Positions 17,107 through 24,318 are shown, counted from the stretch's first letter. The stretch is 33,722 nucleotides of DNA from Eisenbergiella tayi (GCF_001881565.1 NZ_MPDJ01000003.1:71734-105455); one strand, 5' to 3'. The notes: generated by a model not told the origin, from the sequence alone. A program made the numbers and translations.

Positions 17107-18648
17107 ATGTATCAGGTATTTATAGCAGAAGATGAACCGGCTGCACTGCAGCATCTTTGTACAATCATTAAAATCAAGTGTCCTAATTTCCAGGTAACGG
17201 GGACGGCAGAAAACGGAAAAGATGCCCTGGAGCAGCTGGGGGAGCTGAAGCCTGATATATTGATTACCGATGTAAAAATGCCGGTTATGGACGGCATAAC
17301 TCTGGTAAAACGGGCAAAGGAGAAATATCCGGACATCCTGTCCGTTATTGTCAGCGGATACCAGGAATTTTCCTATGCACGGTCCGCTTTGCGCTATGGA
17401 GTCTGTGACTATATCCTGAAGCCGGTGAAGCCATCCGCCCTTCAGGAAAGCATGCGGATCCTTGAGGGCAGGCTGGATGAATATTATTATGGGCTCCGCA
17501 ACCAGGTGATCCGGGATATGTGTACAGGGACTTTTTCGGAATCCCCCCGTTTCCGCCGGATTTTCCCCGAGGACGAATACTATATTGCGCTGCTCCGGAA
17601 GAACAGCCTGCCGAGAAGATTTGTGGAAACCAGGGGGATTGAAATTTTTTCCATCAAAGAAGAACAGATGATGGTATATGGAAGGGACGAAGTGGAGGCC
17701 CTCTATATCTGCCCCGGGAAGCTGCTGTTCCATAACAGCTTTTATCAGATGATGATGCACCAGCTGGAAAAGGAAAAACGGACACTGGCATTTTACACGC
17801 TCGTACTCAAGGAAACCCCGGTTGCTGCCAATGAGCTCCCGGATGTGATACGCAGTTTATATTATACGCTGGATCACAGGCTTATCATCGGCAAAAACCA
17901 GATTATTGATGTGGATCAGGAGTCCCCGGAAGCGGAACAGAGGCCGGATTATGACAGCGTCTCGCTGAACCGGCTGAAATTTCTGATAAAAGAGAGGAAT
18001 TTCAGGCAGCTGGAGGACGAGATTTTACGATCCTTCGCCGAATGGGAGAAAAAGGGATATACACAGCTCAGTGTCGAAGAAAAGGTACGTGAGATTTTCC
18101 GTATTTTCCGTTGTGAAAATATGCTGGATGAGTCTGTGGAAAACAGTGAGTACTTTATAGACGATGCCTTTTACTATGCGGAAAATATGAATAAGCTGGC
18201 GGAAAATATCTGTCAGATTCTTTGCAGGAACAGAATGGAAGAGGTCCAGAAAATAAAAATCGATACGCCGGAATTCTTTGAGAAGATAGAAGCTTATATG
18301 AAGGAACATCTCTCAGAACCGATGTCCGCCCAGAAAATATGCAGTGTTTTCGGAATTTCGCAGACCTATCTGAGCCGCCTGTTCCGAAAATACAGCAGGA
18401 CGAGCTTCAGCAAGCGTCTGGCCATTTTCCGGGTGGAAAAGGCGCAGAAAATCATGGAGGAAAATAAGGAGCTGTTTATCAAGGATGTGGCTTCCATGGT
18501 GGGGTTCAGCGACCAGTTTTATTTCAGCCGGATATTCCGCTCTGTAACCGGGGTGAGTCCGGCAGAATATTTGAGGGAAATGAAGACGAATCAGACGGAA
18601 CTGGCTCAGGAAGATGATAATACATCGCCGGATTCAGACATATTTTAG
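17107..18648 (+). CDS. YesN-type response regulator with AraC DNA-binding domain
   Basis: A cytoplasmic regulator of 513 residues. The receiver domain (1-120) has the acidic patch EDE (8-10), phospho-acceptor D55 in LITDVKMPVMDG, and the KPVKP lysine near 107. A long middle region of unknown fold follows. The C-terminus (about 388-495) has an AraC two-helix-turn-helix: MSAQKICSVFGISQTYLSRL and then IKDVASMVGFSDQFYFSRIF. It is expected to activate the sugar operon when phosphorylated by the upstream kinase. The 21-bp-spaced repeat at 3879-3909 is the natural candidate site. No strong ribosome site is seen (AAGGAA is 13 nt away), so coupling to the kinase gene is likely. Confidence 0.93.
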   Translation: MYQVFIAEDEPAALQHLCTIIKIKCPNFQVTGTAENGKDALEQLGELKPDILITDVKMPVMDGITLVKRAKEKYPDILSVIVSGYQEFSYARSALRYGVCDYILKPVKPSALQESMRILEGRLDEYYYGLRNQVIRDMCTGTFSESPRFRRIFPEDEYYIALLRKNSLPRRFVETRGIEIFSIKEEQMMVYGRDEVEALYICPGKLLFHNSFYQMMMHQLEKEKRTLAFYTLVLKETPVAANELPDVIRSLYYTLDHRLIIGKNQIIDVDQESPEAEQRPDYDSVSLNRLKFLIKERNFRQLEDEILRSFAEWEKKGYTQLSVEEKVREIFRIFRCENMLDESVENSEYFIDDAFYYAENMNKLAENICQILCRNRMEEVQKIKIDTPEFFEKIEAYMKEHLSEPMSAQKICSVFGISQTYLSRLFRKYSRTSFSKRLAIFRVEKAQKIMEENKELFIKDVASMVGFSDQFYFSRIFRSVTGVSPAEYLREMKTNQTELAQEDDNTSPDSDIF

Positions 18649-18806
18649 AGAGTTTTATCGGGGGTGTTTTAAATTTTTGGAATACTACTATTGAATTTGA
18701 ACTTGATGAAAAATTGATTGAAAAGTCAGGGAAGCTTACTGACATTAGATTGAAGAATTGAGTTGTAAGATAGAGAAGTTTTTGACGAGTCTTATATGTA
18801 CGATAG

Positions 18807-19394
18807 CTACTTGTTTTTTGGTGTCAGGCGATCATACTGGACTGCAGCCACACCTGACCTGATATCAATCTTTTCTTTTTTGAGGAGAGTGTACTGCATT
18901 TGTTCTTTTGTATAGTCTGTTCGTTCCATGGGGAAAAAGCTTCTGCAATAATAAATTCCCTGCTCCGTTTTATCCAAAAACAGAAATGTTATATCGAGGA
19001 TACTTCCATCGCCCATTTTTAATAGAAATTCACTCTCAATGGAAGAATAAGGATATACTTTTTTATTATAGCGGAAGACCAGTTGATCATGATCCAGTAA
19101 AAATTCAAGGTTTGGGAACGTCTGCAGCCTGCTTAAAATTTCCTCTATAAATGTACTTTTGATAATTGTGGCGTATGTAATACGACCCGACAGAATAGCC
19201 CTGAAGACGGCACCGCGGTTTGCTCTGGCTACTTCTGTATCTCTGAGCTTGTGCAGGCCAACCAAATGATGAAAATCCGTTTCAGAAAATCCAAGAGTAA
19301 TCACTTTCAGTTTTCCTTTCCGTCCTAAAGTGAAACGGTATTGATAATTCATCAGATTTTTAAAAACAGACGCACATTCCATTAGTAAATCCAT
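18807..19394 (-). CDS. PBECR4-domain nuclease-like protein (candidate toxin)
   Basis: A soluble protein of 195 residues. The stretch ETDFHHLVGLHKLRD (residues 38-52) matches my recollection of the PBECR4 family, a predicted RNase-like group in the Barnase-EndoU-ColicinE5/D-RelE fold collection found in mobile DNA. A following basic region (RANRGAVFRAILSGRIT) and an F-F-L-D beta-hairpin-like tail fit a compact nuclease. The gene looks lower in GC than its neighbours and sits alone between a convergent sugar operon and a divergent spore gene, as expected for transferred DNA. AGGAG (19403-19407) lies 8 nt before ATG 19394. It lies immediately after a hairpin that ends a promoter-driven structured RNA, the layout of type III toxin genes. 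Activity is inferred, not shown. Confidence 0.65.
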   Translation of the reverse strand: MDLLMECASVFKNLMNYQYRFTLGRKGKLKVITLGFSETDFHHLVGLHKLRDTEVARANRGAVFRAILSGRITYATIIKSTFIEEILSRLQTFPNLEFLLDHDQLVFRYNKKVYPYSSIESEFLLKMGDGSILDITFLFLDKTEQGIYYCRSFFPMERTDYTKEQMQYTLLKKEKIDIRSGVAAVQYDRLTPKNK

Positions 19395-19417
19395 TGCGTT
19401 TTCTCCTTTCCGCTCAT

Positions 19418-19592
19418 AACAAAAGCCCTGCCTTGAGGCAGAGCTTTTGTGAGCATTTTCTTTCAGCTTTTCAGCCTACGCCGGTTTGAGGTTTCATTGC
19501 ACAACCCCTCTTGCAAGCTCCATAAGGCAATGCCTTCCGGCACACTCCCTTATATCTGCGCTTTGACAGACACACGTCGTTGCCTGCCTTGT
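19418..19592 (-). ncRNA. Structured RNA upstream of the PBECR4-type gene (candidate RNA antitoxin or leader)
   Basis: A promoter-defined, hairpin-ended transcript of about 175 nt with no sensible reading frame. In RNA sense, ATAAGG (19553-19548) pairs with CCTTAT (19527-19522) around an inner stem TGCC-GGAA-GGCA (19542-19531). A second element, GAGG...CCTC, lies around GGTTGTGCAATGAAACC (near 19509-19487). A short tandem GCTGAAAA/GCTGAAAG follows near 19470. The 3' end is a terminator-like hairpin. The 5' AGGCAG (19589-19584) could also pair with CTGCCT (19441-19436) in that hairpin, so a switching leader is possible. I do not recognise it as a known RNA family; SRP, tmRNA and T-box signatures are absent. 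Confidence 0.6.
19419..19450 (-). terminator. Hairpin between the structured RNA and the PBECR4-type gene
   Basis: Stem ACAAAAGC, one mismatch, then CTGCC, loop TTGA, GGCAG, mismatch, GCTTTTGT. In minus sense it ends GCTTTTGTTATG, a short interrupted U run, so it is probably a leaky terminator. The gene's ribosome site begins about 12 nt after it. Confidence 0.7.
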
Positions 19593-19598
19593 AATATT

Positions 19599-19627
19599 AT
19601 TATACCCGGCAAGTGAAAATATGTCAA
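19599..19627 (-). promoter_or_regulatory. Perfect-consensus sigma-A promoter for the structured RNA
   Basis: On the minus strand, TTGACA (19627-19622), a 17-bp spacer and TATAAT (19604-19599) match the vegetative consensus at all 12 positions. Transcription should begin near A19592. This is the strongest-looking promoter in the window, and it drives a non-coding stretch. Confidence 0.85.
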
Positions 19628-19670
19628 CGGATTTTCATATGACCCACTTATATTCAAAAATAGAAAATAA

Positions 19671-19700
19671 GTATATTTTTTATCGGATTGCTCCATAATA
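19671..19700 (+). promoter_or_regulatory. Sigma-G (forespore) promoter for spoVAE
   Basis: GTATA (19671-19675), an 18-bp spacer and CATAATA (19694-19700) fit the sigma-G consensus GHATR-N18-CATWHTA at every position. It is 44 bp upstream of the spoVAE start, consistent with forespore expression. Confidence 0.7.
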
Positions 19701-19744
19701 CAAGGTAGATGAAATGATTTTGTACAGAGATTGGAGCGGACGAA

Positions 19745-20101
19745 ATGGATTATATAAATGCTTTTTGGGTAGGCGGACTGATTTGTGCGCTGGTACAGAT
19801 ACTGATGGAAAAAACCAAGCTGATGCCCGGTCGGATCATGGTCCTGCTGGTATGCACCGGCGCTCTGCTGGGAGCAATTGGCCTGTATGAGCCGTTTCAG
19901 GAATTTGCGGGTGCGGGAGCCCGCGTGCCTCTTCTGGGGTTTGGAAATACCCTGATGAAGGGCGTGAAGGAAGCCGTGGATGAGCAGGGGTTCCTGGGAT
20001 TATTTTCCGGAGGTTTTAAGGCAGGAGCCGTAGGCACCGCGGCAGCATTGATATTCGGATATCTGGCTTCCCTTATATTCAGCCCGAAGATGAAAAAATA
20101 A
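19745..20101 (+). CDS. spoVAE: Stage V sporulation protein AE (SpoVAEb family)
   Basis: A small membrane protein of 118 residues with three or four hydrophobic segments. VGGLICALVQILMEKTKLMP at the start and GAGARVPLLGFGNTLMKGV in the middle are characteristic of the SpoVAC/SpoVAE family. SpoVA proteins form the inner spore membrane channel for dipicolinic acid during sporulation and germination. GGAG at 19733-19736 is the ribosome site. The usual neighbours spoVAC and spoVAD are not present here, so this is a detached copy or they lie elsewhere. A sigma-G promoter directly upstream and a terminator directly downstream make it a one-gene unit. An alternative is a second, divergent SpoVAE copy. 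Confidence 0.9.
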   Translation: MDYINAFWVGGLICALVQILMEKTKLMPGRIMVLLVCTGALLGAIGLYEPFQEFAGAGARVPLLGFGNTLMKGVKEAVDEQGFLGLFSGGFKAGAVGTAAALIFGYLASLIFSPKMKK

Positions 20102-20116
20102 TGGTATATAAACGAT

Positions 20117-20182
20117 AAACGCCGTTTAGCAGACTGGCTTACCGATACCGTGCGGTATTGCCTCTGCCAAAACGGCGTTTTC
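20117..20182 (+). terminator. Large branched hairpin terminator after spoVAE
   Basis: Outer stem AAACGCCGTTT (20117-20127) pairs with AAACGGCGTTT (20170-20180). Inside, GCAGA pairs with TCTGC, and CGATACC pairs with GGTATTG around a GTGC loop. A short T run follows. Confidence 0.75.
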
Positions 20183-20185
20183 TGC

Positions 20186-20226
20186 ATGTTTACATTTTGG
20201 TGCTTTTTTTCCGCTCATTGTATGAT
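20186..20226 (+). promoter_or_regulatory. Promoter region of the OmpR-type two-component operon with shared motif
   Basis: ATGTTTACATT (20186-20196) is identical to a motif upstream of the lipoprotein gene at 22726-22736. Directly after it, TTGGTG (20197-20202), an 18-bp spacer and TATGAT (20221-20226) form a plausible sigma-A promoter. The motif position upstream of -35 suits activation by the operon's own OmpR-type regulator. Confidence 0.5.
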
Positions 20227-20271
20227 ACACTTATCATTATGTAAGACAGTGTTGAAAGGCATGGGCTGAAC

Positions 20272-20952
20272 ATGAAAACGAAAATATTGGTGATAGAGGA
20301 TGATACGGCGATTTCCGAGCTGATCTGCATGAACCTGGAGGCCGCCGGATACGATCCTGTGCCCATTTATGACGGGGAAGAGGCGGAAACGGCAGTGCTC
20401 GCGGAAAAGGACAAACGGGAAGGTGTGCCGGAATATGCTCTCGCTCTCCTGGATATCATGCTTCCCGGCAAAGACGGTTTTCAGCTGATGGAGGTCATGC
20501 AGACGGCAGAGATCCCTGTGATCTACCTCACCGCCAAAGCGGATGTGGTATCCAAGGTGCATGGCCTGCGGGCGGGAGCCGAGGATTATATAGTCAAGCC
20601 TTTTGAGGTGCTGGAGCTGCTGGTCCGGATAGAAAAGGTGCTGCAGCGGACGGGGCGCGGCAGGGAAATAATAGAAATACAGGATGTGCGTATCGACCGG
20701 AAAGAGCATCAGGTGACGAAGGGCGGAAAGCCGGTGGCGCTCAAACCCATGGAATATGAGCTGCTTGTGCTGTTGGCAGGAAATAAAAATGTTGCTTTTT
20801 CCAGAGAACAGCTTCTCAGCCAGGTGTGGGGAAGCGATTATATGGGGGAAACAAGGACCGTGGATGTACATATCGGCCGCCTGCGCAAAAAACTGGATTT
20901 CTTTGATGTGATCCGTACCATCCCCAAAACAGGCTATCGGCTGGAGGATTAA
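20272..20952 (+). CDS. OmpR/PhoB-family response regulator
   Basis: 226 residues. The receiver domain has the acidic pair EDD (9-11), phospho-acceptor D61 in ALLDIMLPGKDGF, and K in IVKPFE near 107. The C-terminal winged helix (about 130-225) has ALKPMEYELLVLLAGN and ends with RTVDVHIGRLRKKL and IRTIPKTGYRLE, the standard OmpR DNA-binding signature. It binds direct repeats and is controlled by the kinase encoded 3 bp downstream. The likely targets in view are its own promoter and the lipoprotein gene at 22855, which share ATGTTTACATT. An inserted loop EKDKREGVPEYA before the phosphorylation site makes the receiver slightly longer than average. Confidence 0.95.
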   Translation: MKTKILVIEDDTAISELICMNLEAAGYDPVPIYDGEEAETAVLAEKDKREGVPEYALALLDIMLPGKDGFQLMEVMQTAEIPVIYLTAKADVVSKVHGLRAGAEDYIVKPFEVLELLVRIEKVLQRTGRGREIIEIQDVRIDRKEHQVTKGGKPVALKPMEYELLVLLAGNKNVAFSREQLLSQVWGSDYMGETRTVDVHIGRLRKKLDFFDVIRTIPKTGYRLED

Positions 20953-20955
20953 GAA

Positions 20956-22335
20956 ATGAAGCTTTGGAAAAAATTGTCTCTGGTAACCACGGTGACGCTG
21001 TTTTTGGCGACCGGAGTATCCGGGGCGGCAGTAATCGGGCAGACACTGCGCTACAATGTGGAAAAAACCACCGAAAGCTACAGGCAGCAGCTTCAGGCCA
21101 CCGCCTATGCTCTGGGAAGGGATATCGGGGAAAGTGAGCTTTTGGGCTACAGCGAGGCTACCAGAAGCTCTTTTTTTAATTTCCTCATGAAAAAATACGG
21201 CGCATCCCGGTATATCCTAACTAAAGAAGGAGAAGTTCTCTGCAACCTCACGGATTTCGAGCTGGTTAATCCGCAGGATGAAAGGTGGGATCAGACGGAG
21301 CCTGCCGTGGATACCAGGGAGGTGGAAGGGAAAAGGCTTCTGATTATGGGGAAAAAAATTCCCATGGATTCCCCGGCGGATTACCGGCTTGTGCTGGTGG
21401 CGGATATCTCTCAGGTTTACCGGGATATGGAGAAGCAGGTCATGCTTTTCCTGGAATTTTATCTGGCGGCGGCAGTCATATCGGTGCTGTTTATTTTCCT
21501 GCTGACAAGAAGGATGCTGTCCCCTCTGCGGGAGCTGCAGAAGGCCGCCTCCGATATCAGCGAGGGTGTTCTTAACCGACGCGCCAGGGTAAAATCCCAT
21601 GATGAAATCGGAGAGATGGCAGGTTCCTTTAACCGGATGGCGGACAGGATAGAAGAGCAGGTCACACAGCTGGAACAGGTTTCCCGGCAGCAGAAGCAGC
21701 TGCTGGGCAGCCTTACCCATGAACTGAAAACGCCGATGACATCCATCATCGGCTATTCGGATACCCTGCTTCATGTAAAAGTGGACGAGGAGCGTCAGAA
21801 TAAGGCGCTGCTCCATATCCACGAGGAATGCCGCAGGCTGGAAAGGCTTTCCGGCAAGCTCATGAGCCTGATAGGACTGTATGATAACGACAGCATACGG
21901 ATGGAGGAGGTGGATATCGAAGAACTCTTCGCCGGGGTGGCGCAGCTGGAGAAGTATCAGCTTGAAGAAAAAGGAATGAGACTGGAAACGAGAGCCGCCG
22001 GGCAAAAGCGTATGCTGGACAGAGATCTTTTCGAAAGCCTTCTGATTAATCTGATCGATAATGCCGTGAAAGCCGGTAAGGAAGGCGATTCCATCCTTCT
22101 GGAGGCCACGGAGGGAGGAATCAGCGTCACTGATCATGGGAAAGGTATCCCGGAAGAAGAAATTTCCCGTGTTACAGAAGCCTTTTACATGGTGGATAAA
22201 TCCAGGAGCAAAAAAGCGGGAGGTATCGGGCTGGGACTTGCCTTATGCAGCCAGATAGCCGCGCTGCACCACGGGAGGCTGCACATCGAAAGCAAAGTCG
22301 GGCAGGGAACCCGCGTATCTATCCTTTTCGAATAG
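20956..22335 (+). CDS. HAMP-domain sensor histidine kinase
   Basis: 459 residues. Membrane segment 1 is at about 9-30, an extracytoplasmic sensor at 31-163, and membrane segment 2 at about 164-184. HAMP (185-240) contains the LSPLRELQKAASDISEG signature. The H-box SLTHELKTPMTSIIGYSD has H255. The ATPase domain has LLINLIDNAVKAG (N369), DHGKGIP (393-399) and GGIGLGLAL. It is the cognate kinase of the upstream OmpR-type regulator, with 3 bp between stop and start. The stimulus is unknown. The product lipoprotein encoded after the palindrome could be part of the same envelope response. Confidence 0.95.
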   Translation: MKLWKKLSLVTTVTLFLATGVSGAAVIGQTLRYNVEKTTESYRQQLQATAYALGRDIGESELLGYSEATRSSFFNFLMKKYGASRYILTKEGEVLCNLTDFELVNPQDERWDQTEPAVDTREVEGKRLLIMGKKIPMDSPADYRLVLVADISQVYRDMEKQVMLFLEFYLAAAVISVLFIFLLTRRMLSPLRELQKAASDISEGVLNRRARVKSHDEIGEMAGSFNRMADRIEEQVTQLEQVSRQQKQLLGSLTHELKTPMTSIIGYSDTLLHVKVDEERQNKALLHIHEECRRLERLSGKLMSLIGLYDNDSIRMEEVDIEELFAGVAQLEKYQLEEKGMRLETRAAGQKRMLDRDLFESLLINLIDNAVKAGKEGDSILLEATEGGISVTDHGKGIPEEEISRVTEAFYMVDKSRSKKAGGIGLGLALCSQIAALHHGRLHIESKVGQGTRVSILFE

Positions 22336-22343
22336 GGCAGGCC

Positions 22344-22699
22344 GTTGACCCCTCCCGCCGCCGTGGCCTGTGCCCTGTCCGGCCTCCCGGGCCTTTTGTC
22401 CCGCGTCTGCTGTCCCGCACCCTGTCTGTGCTGCGCATGTCTCCCACCGGGGAAACGATCGCCGCCGCAGATCCTGACTGTTCCGGACATTCCGATGAGC
22501 CCGGGGGCGGCAGATAAGGCAGGTGAGGCTGCCTCATCTGCCCGGTCTCATCTCCATGGAACAAAAAGGATCTGTGGCGGCGATCGTTTCCCCGGCAGAA
22601 GGCATGCGCAGCACAGACAGGGCGCGGGACAGCAGGCGCGGGAAGGAAGGCACAAGAAGGCCGGACAGGGCACAGGTCACGGCGGCAGGAGGGGATAAC
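22344..22699. repeat. 356-bp near-perfect palindrome (GC-rich long inverted repeat)
   Basis: It begins 8 bp after the kinase stop. The outer 40 bp of the left arm (from GTTGACCCCTCCCGCCGCCG) match the reverse complement of the right end (GTTATCCCCTCCTGCCGCCG) with about four mismatches. Homology continues inward through TGTCTGTGCTGCGCATG, then CCGGGGAAACGATCGCCGCC, and GTTCC, to a central hairpin AGGCAG-GTGAGG-CTGCCT near 22525. Arms are about 170 bp at roughly 80-85% identity with small indels. It is more GC-rich than the genes around it. It contains no credible gene. It resembles a MITE-like or foldback element; a clear target duplication is not visible. Confidence 0.85.
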
Positions 22700-22715
22700 T
22701 ACGTTTATTTCCGCG

Positions 22716-22777
22716 TGTTTGCAAAATGTTTACATTCTGCTGCATACTTTTTACCGGCCGGCAGGGTAAAGTATAGG
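22716..22777 (+). promoter_or_regulatory. Promoter and direct-repeat operator of the lipoprotein gene
   Basis: TGTTTGCA (22716-22723) and TGTTTACA (22727-22734) are spaced 11 bp, the usual period for OmpR-type regulator half-sites. TTTACC (22750-22755), a 16-bp spacer and TATAGG (22772-22777) form a moderate sigma-A promoter just downstream. Confidence 0.5.
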
Positions 22778-22854
22778 TGTCGGAAGGGCGGCGGCTCGGA
22801 TGTGGGGCCGGTGCCCGGGTGTACGGCAGATAAAAATAAAGTGAGGGTAAAGAG

Positions 22855-24318
22855 ATGTCAAAAAAGAGATGGATTGCTGCGGCAGCGATTATGAGCATGG
22901 TATTAACTGTTCCTATTGGTTGTCAGGGAACTTCTGCGGGGAGCGAAAATCCTTCTGCAGGAAGTAAGGATTCCTCCCAGGAGGATTTGGTGGTGCCTAA
23001 AAACCAGGAAAGTACTGTTCCTGCCCAGACGGCTAAGGGAGGGAATATTGCGGAACAGGTTCAGGCACCGGATGCTTTTGAACTGCAGTTTTCCGATGAG
23101 AGCGGTAAGATAGAAGTGGAAGTGAAGGCCAGGGTAGTGGTTCCGGAGGCGGAAGGGTTCCGGCTGAAAACCGTTACCAGCCGGATATTTACCCAGGAGG
23201 ATTACGATGCGGTCAACCGGGTGCTTCTGCAGGGTGGAAAGCTCTGGGACAGGGTGGTTGATGAAAACGATCCGGCCCATGGTTTTACCAAATCGGAGAT
23301 AGAGGAACGGATTAAAATCCTGAAAGAAGAAAAAGAATCCGGGGAATCCTATGTGGATCAGTATGGCGACGGGAAGGATTATGATAAAAAAATAGCGGAA
23401 TTCGAGGCGATGCTGGAGGCGGCTCCGGAAACCGCGCGGATAAAGGAAATAGAGCCGAAGGTCCGTTTTGATTCAAAGGCGGAGGAAAATGGGGATCCGG
23501 ACAATAATATGCTTATGGGTTATGTGACCATGGATGGAAAGGATTATTTCACTGTGCTGGATAATAACATTTCCCCTGCATGGAGATGGATATCTTTTTC
23601 CTCTGAATATTCAGAGAATGGGGGCAATTATATGCCGGTTGGACTGGAGGGGAGCAATGCGGCGCAACTGAAGACGTCTCCTGCAGATATCGAACAAAAG
23701 GCCTCTTCGGCTGTAGAAGAGATGGGGCTCACGGACTTCCAGCCCTGCGGAGGGGAATACTTCGCGTCCTATACGGAAGAAAAAGGGCGGATGGTGCCTG
23801 TTGATTATTCCTATGGCGTTCACTTTACCAGGGTGATTGACGGAATTCCCGTAACCTATACCAACAACGATGGCACTACAGTGGAAGATAATAATGCTTC
23901 CTGGCCCTATGAACATATTTATCTTGCGTATAATGATGAAGGCCTCACCAGCTTCCGCTGGACGGATCCTTATACTGTGACGGATATGTCGGACGAATAT
24001 GTATTTCTTATGCCCTTTGAAGAAATCCAGAAAATTTTTAAAGAGATGATTCTGAAAAAAAATAGTGACTTCGCCCAGGCAGGGCTTGATTTCAAATTTC
24101 ATATAGAAGAAATCCGGCTGGGCTATATGAGGATTATGGAAAAGGGCAACCCTACGGAAGGAACAATGATTCCGGTATGGGATTTCCTGGGAACTAAAGT
24201 GATACATTATAATAATACAGAGGAACCCTTTACCGATTCCTTTGGAGGTCCCTTTGAAAGCTGCCTTACCATTAACGCCATGGACGGCACTGTAATCGAC
24301 AGGGATCTGGGTTATTAA
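22855..24318 (+). CDS. Surface lipoprotein of unknown function (possibly DUF6034-like)
   Basis: 487 residues. The signal peptide ends in VPIGC with the lipidated cysteine at residue 23. A Ser/Gly/Gln-rich spacer (24-60) follows, then a charged helical stretch (about 140-185, containing KSEIEERIKILKEEKESGES). A mixed alpha/beta body follows that contains VPVDYSYGVHFTRVIDGIPV and ends with CLTINAMDGTVIDRDLGY. It resembles Lachnospiraceae lipoproteins that sit next to two-component systems, which I associate with DUF6034, but I am not certain. The late motif with a YGVHFTRVIDGIPVT segment recalls PepSY/YPEB-like folds. The gene follows the kinase after the palindrome and shares a promoter motif with the regulator's operon, suggesting it is a regulon member. 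Confidence 0.8.
   Translation: MSKKRWIAAAAIMSMVLTVPIGCQGTSAGSENPSAGSKDSSQEDLVVPKNQESTVPAQTAKGGNIAEQVQAPDAFELQFSDESGKIEVEVKARVVVPEAEGFRLKTVTSRIFTQEDYDAVNRVLLQGGKLWDRVVDENDPAHGFTKSEIEERIKILKEEKESGESYVDQYGDGKDYDKKIAEFEAMLEAAPETARIKEIEPKVRFDSKAEENGDPDNNMLMGYVTMDGKDYFTVLDNNISPAWRWISFSSEYSENGGNYMPVGLEGSNAAQLKTSPADIEQKASSAVEEMGLTDFQPCGGEYFASYTEEKGRMVPVDYSYGVHFTRVIDGIPVTYTNNDGTTVEDNNASWPYEHIYLAYNDEGLTSFRWTDPYTVTDMSDEYVFLMPFEEIQKIFKEMILKKNSDFAQAGLDFKFHIEEIRLGYMRIMEKGNPTEGTMIPVWDFLGTKVIHYNNTEEPFTDSFGGPFESCLTINAMDGTVIDRDLGY

Noticed and set aside
16246..17760. Antisense open frame of 504 codons across the kinase and regulator genes
   Set aside because: It lies opposite two clearly recognisable genes, has no family motifs, and is rich in His, Leu and Ile as expected for antisense frames in this genome.
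19418..19592. Signal recognition particle RNA, because of a CCGGAAGG stretch
   Set aside because: The conserved SRP domain IV context is missing; here the GGAA is just the loop of a short TGCC/GGCA stem.
22345..22894. Several overlapping frames on both strands inside the long palindrome
   Set aside because: They arise from the GC-rich inverted repeat, mirror each other and lack ribosome sites or motifs.
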